7,307 nt of DNA from CAZTZL01 sp964617625 (GTDB lineage: Bacteria > Zhuqueibacterota > QNDG01 > DSAB01): contig CAZTZL010000116.1 of the NCBI GenBank assembly GCA_964617625.1, positions 1 through 7,307 of the forward strand, written 5' to 3'. A model generated the notes under the pieces. That model was given only the letters and a program-made list of their open reading frames with translations, was not told the DNA's origin and did no database searches. Both the position numbers and the translations under genes were made by a program. Each line of letters begins with the position of its first letter. Within the stretch, counting starts at the first letter, position 1. This document shows, piece after piece, positions 7,133 to 7,307 of this stretch.

Positions 7133-7164
7133 AAAATAAAAAACCTCGCCTTGAAAACGGGGTT
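7133..7164 (-). terminator. Terminator-like hairpin in the emrAB leader
   Basis: On the minus strand AACCCCG (7158-7164), a 9-nt loop and CGAGGTT (7142-7148) form a 7-bp stem with a single C-A mismatch, followed by TTTTTTATTTT. This looks like an intrinsic terminator ending about 27 nt before the emrA start codon. Either it ends an upstream gene outside the window, leaving almost no room for an emrA promoter, or it lies in the emrA leader and acts as an attenuator. Confidence 0.5.
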
Positions 7165-7203
7165 CCATTATTTCGGCATTTTACAGAATCAAACCTGGGA
7201 TAC

Positions 7204-7220
7204 CAAGATTTTTAATCTTG
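7204..7220. promoter_or_regulatory. 17-bp palindrome, possible operator upstream of emrAB
   Basis: CAAGATT (7204-7210), three bases TTT, then AATCTTG (7214-7220) is a perfect inverted repeat. It lies about 36 bp downstream of the promoter-like pair and about 100 bp before emrA. AT-rich palindromes of this size in efflux leaders are often sites for MarR- or TetR-type repressors, but no regulator gene is in the window. It could also act as a small RNA hairpin. Confidence 0.4.
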
Positions 7221-7255
7221 TACTTTTTCAGTTGATCCAAATGACTAATCATAAA

Positions 7256-7284
7256 AAGATACAAATGGAAAAGGCCAATTTCAA
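7256..7284 (-). promoter_or_regulatory. Sigma-70-like promoter candidate for emrAB
   Basis: On the minus strand TTGAAA (7279-7284, five of six matches to TTGACA) and TATCTT (7256-7261, four of six to TATAAT) are separated by exactly 17 bp. The predicted start near 7249 gives a leader of about 140 nt holding the palindrome and the terminator-like hairpin. The rest of 7107-7307 shows no gene. Confidence 0.35.
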
Positions 7285-7307
7285 GGTAAATATTATTTTT
7301 GATATGT

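Noticed and set aside
6974..7168. Minus-strand 64-codon frame overlapping the emrA start
   Set aside because: It runs out of frame through the emrA start and through the terminator-like hairpin, with no domain or signal of its own.

Overview
The window reads as the chromosome of a Gram-negative (diderm) bacterium. The evidence is a lipoprotein-type envelope enzyme start, an EmrA/EmrB-type pump whose adaptor belongs in a two-membrane envelope, and Shine-Dalgarno sites of the AAGGA/GAGG kind. I cannot name a lineage from the sequence. All six genes read on the minus strand, so transcription runs from the right edge to the left.

Right half (about 3100-7307): an ordinary-looking transport block. 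A leader with a promoter-like pair, a 17-bp palindrome and a terminator-like hairpin precedes an EmrA-type membrane fusion protein. This is followed 2 nt later by an EmrB/QacA-type 14-helix drug:proton antiporter, forming a two-gene efflux operon. After 73 nt without an obvious terminator comes a dicarboxylate/amino acid:cation symporter of the GltP/DctA (SDF) family.

Middle (about 1830-2900): a divergent YchF-like GTPase/ATPase. It has an intact P-loop and a well-kept C-terminal TGS/DUF933 domain, but the middle of its G domain has lost or changed the motifs that define true YchF. A weak hairpin terminator starts in its stop codon.

Left part (1-1790): compositionally different. A very AT-rich gene encodes an exported Ntn-hydrolase of the choloylglycine hydrolase/penicillin V acylase type, fused to a C-terminal CBM20-like starch-binding module. 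It is hemmed in by core sequences resembling integron attC ends: GTTAGCA 18 nt before its start codon, and TGCTAAC 8 nt after its stop codon. About 110 nt beyond that lies a perfect GTTAGGC, followed 28 nt later by the start of a visibly GC-rich lipoprotein gene, probably an L,D-transpeptidase, which runs off the left edge. Abrupt base-composition changes, tightly packed start and stop codons and putative attC sites together suggest an integron-cassette-like segment (an integrase-less attC cluster, or the end of a larger array). This is a hypothesis from sequence inspection, because no integrase is visible and the attC folding is imperfect.
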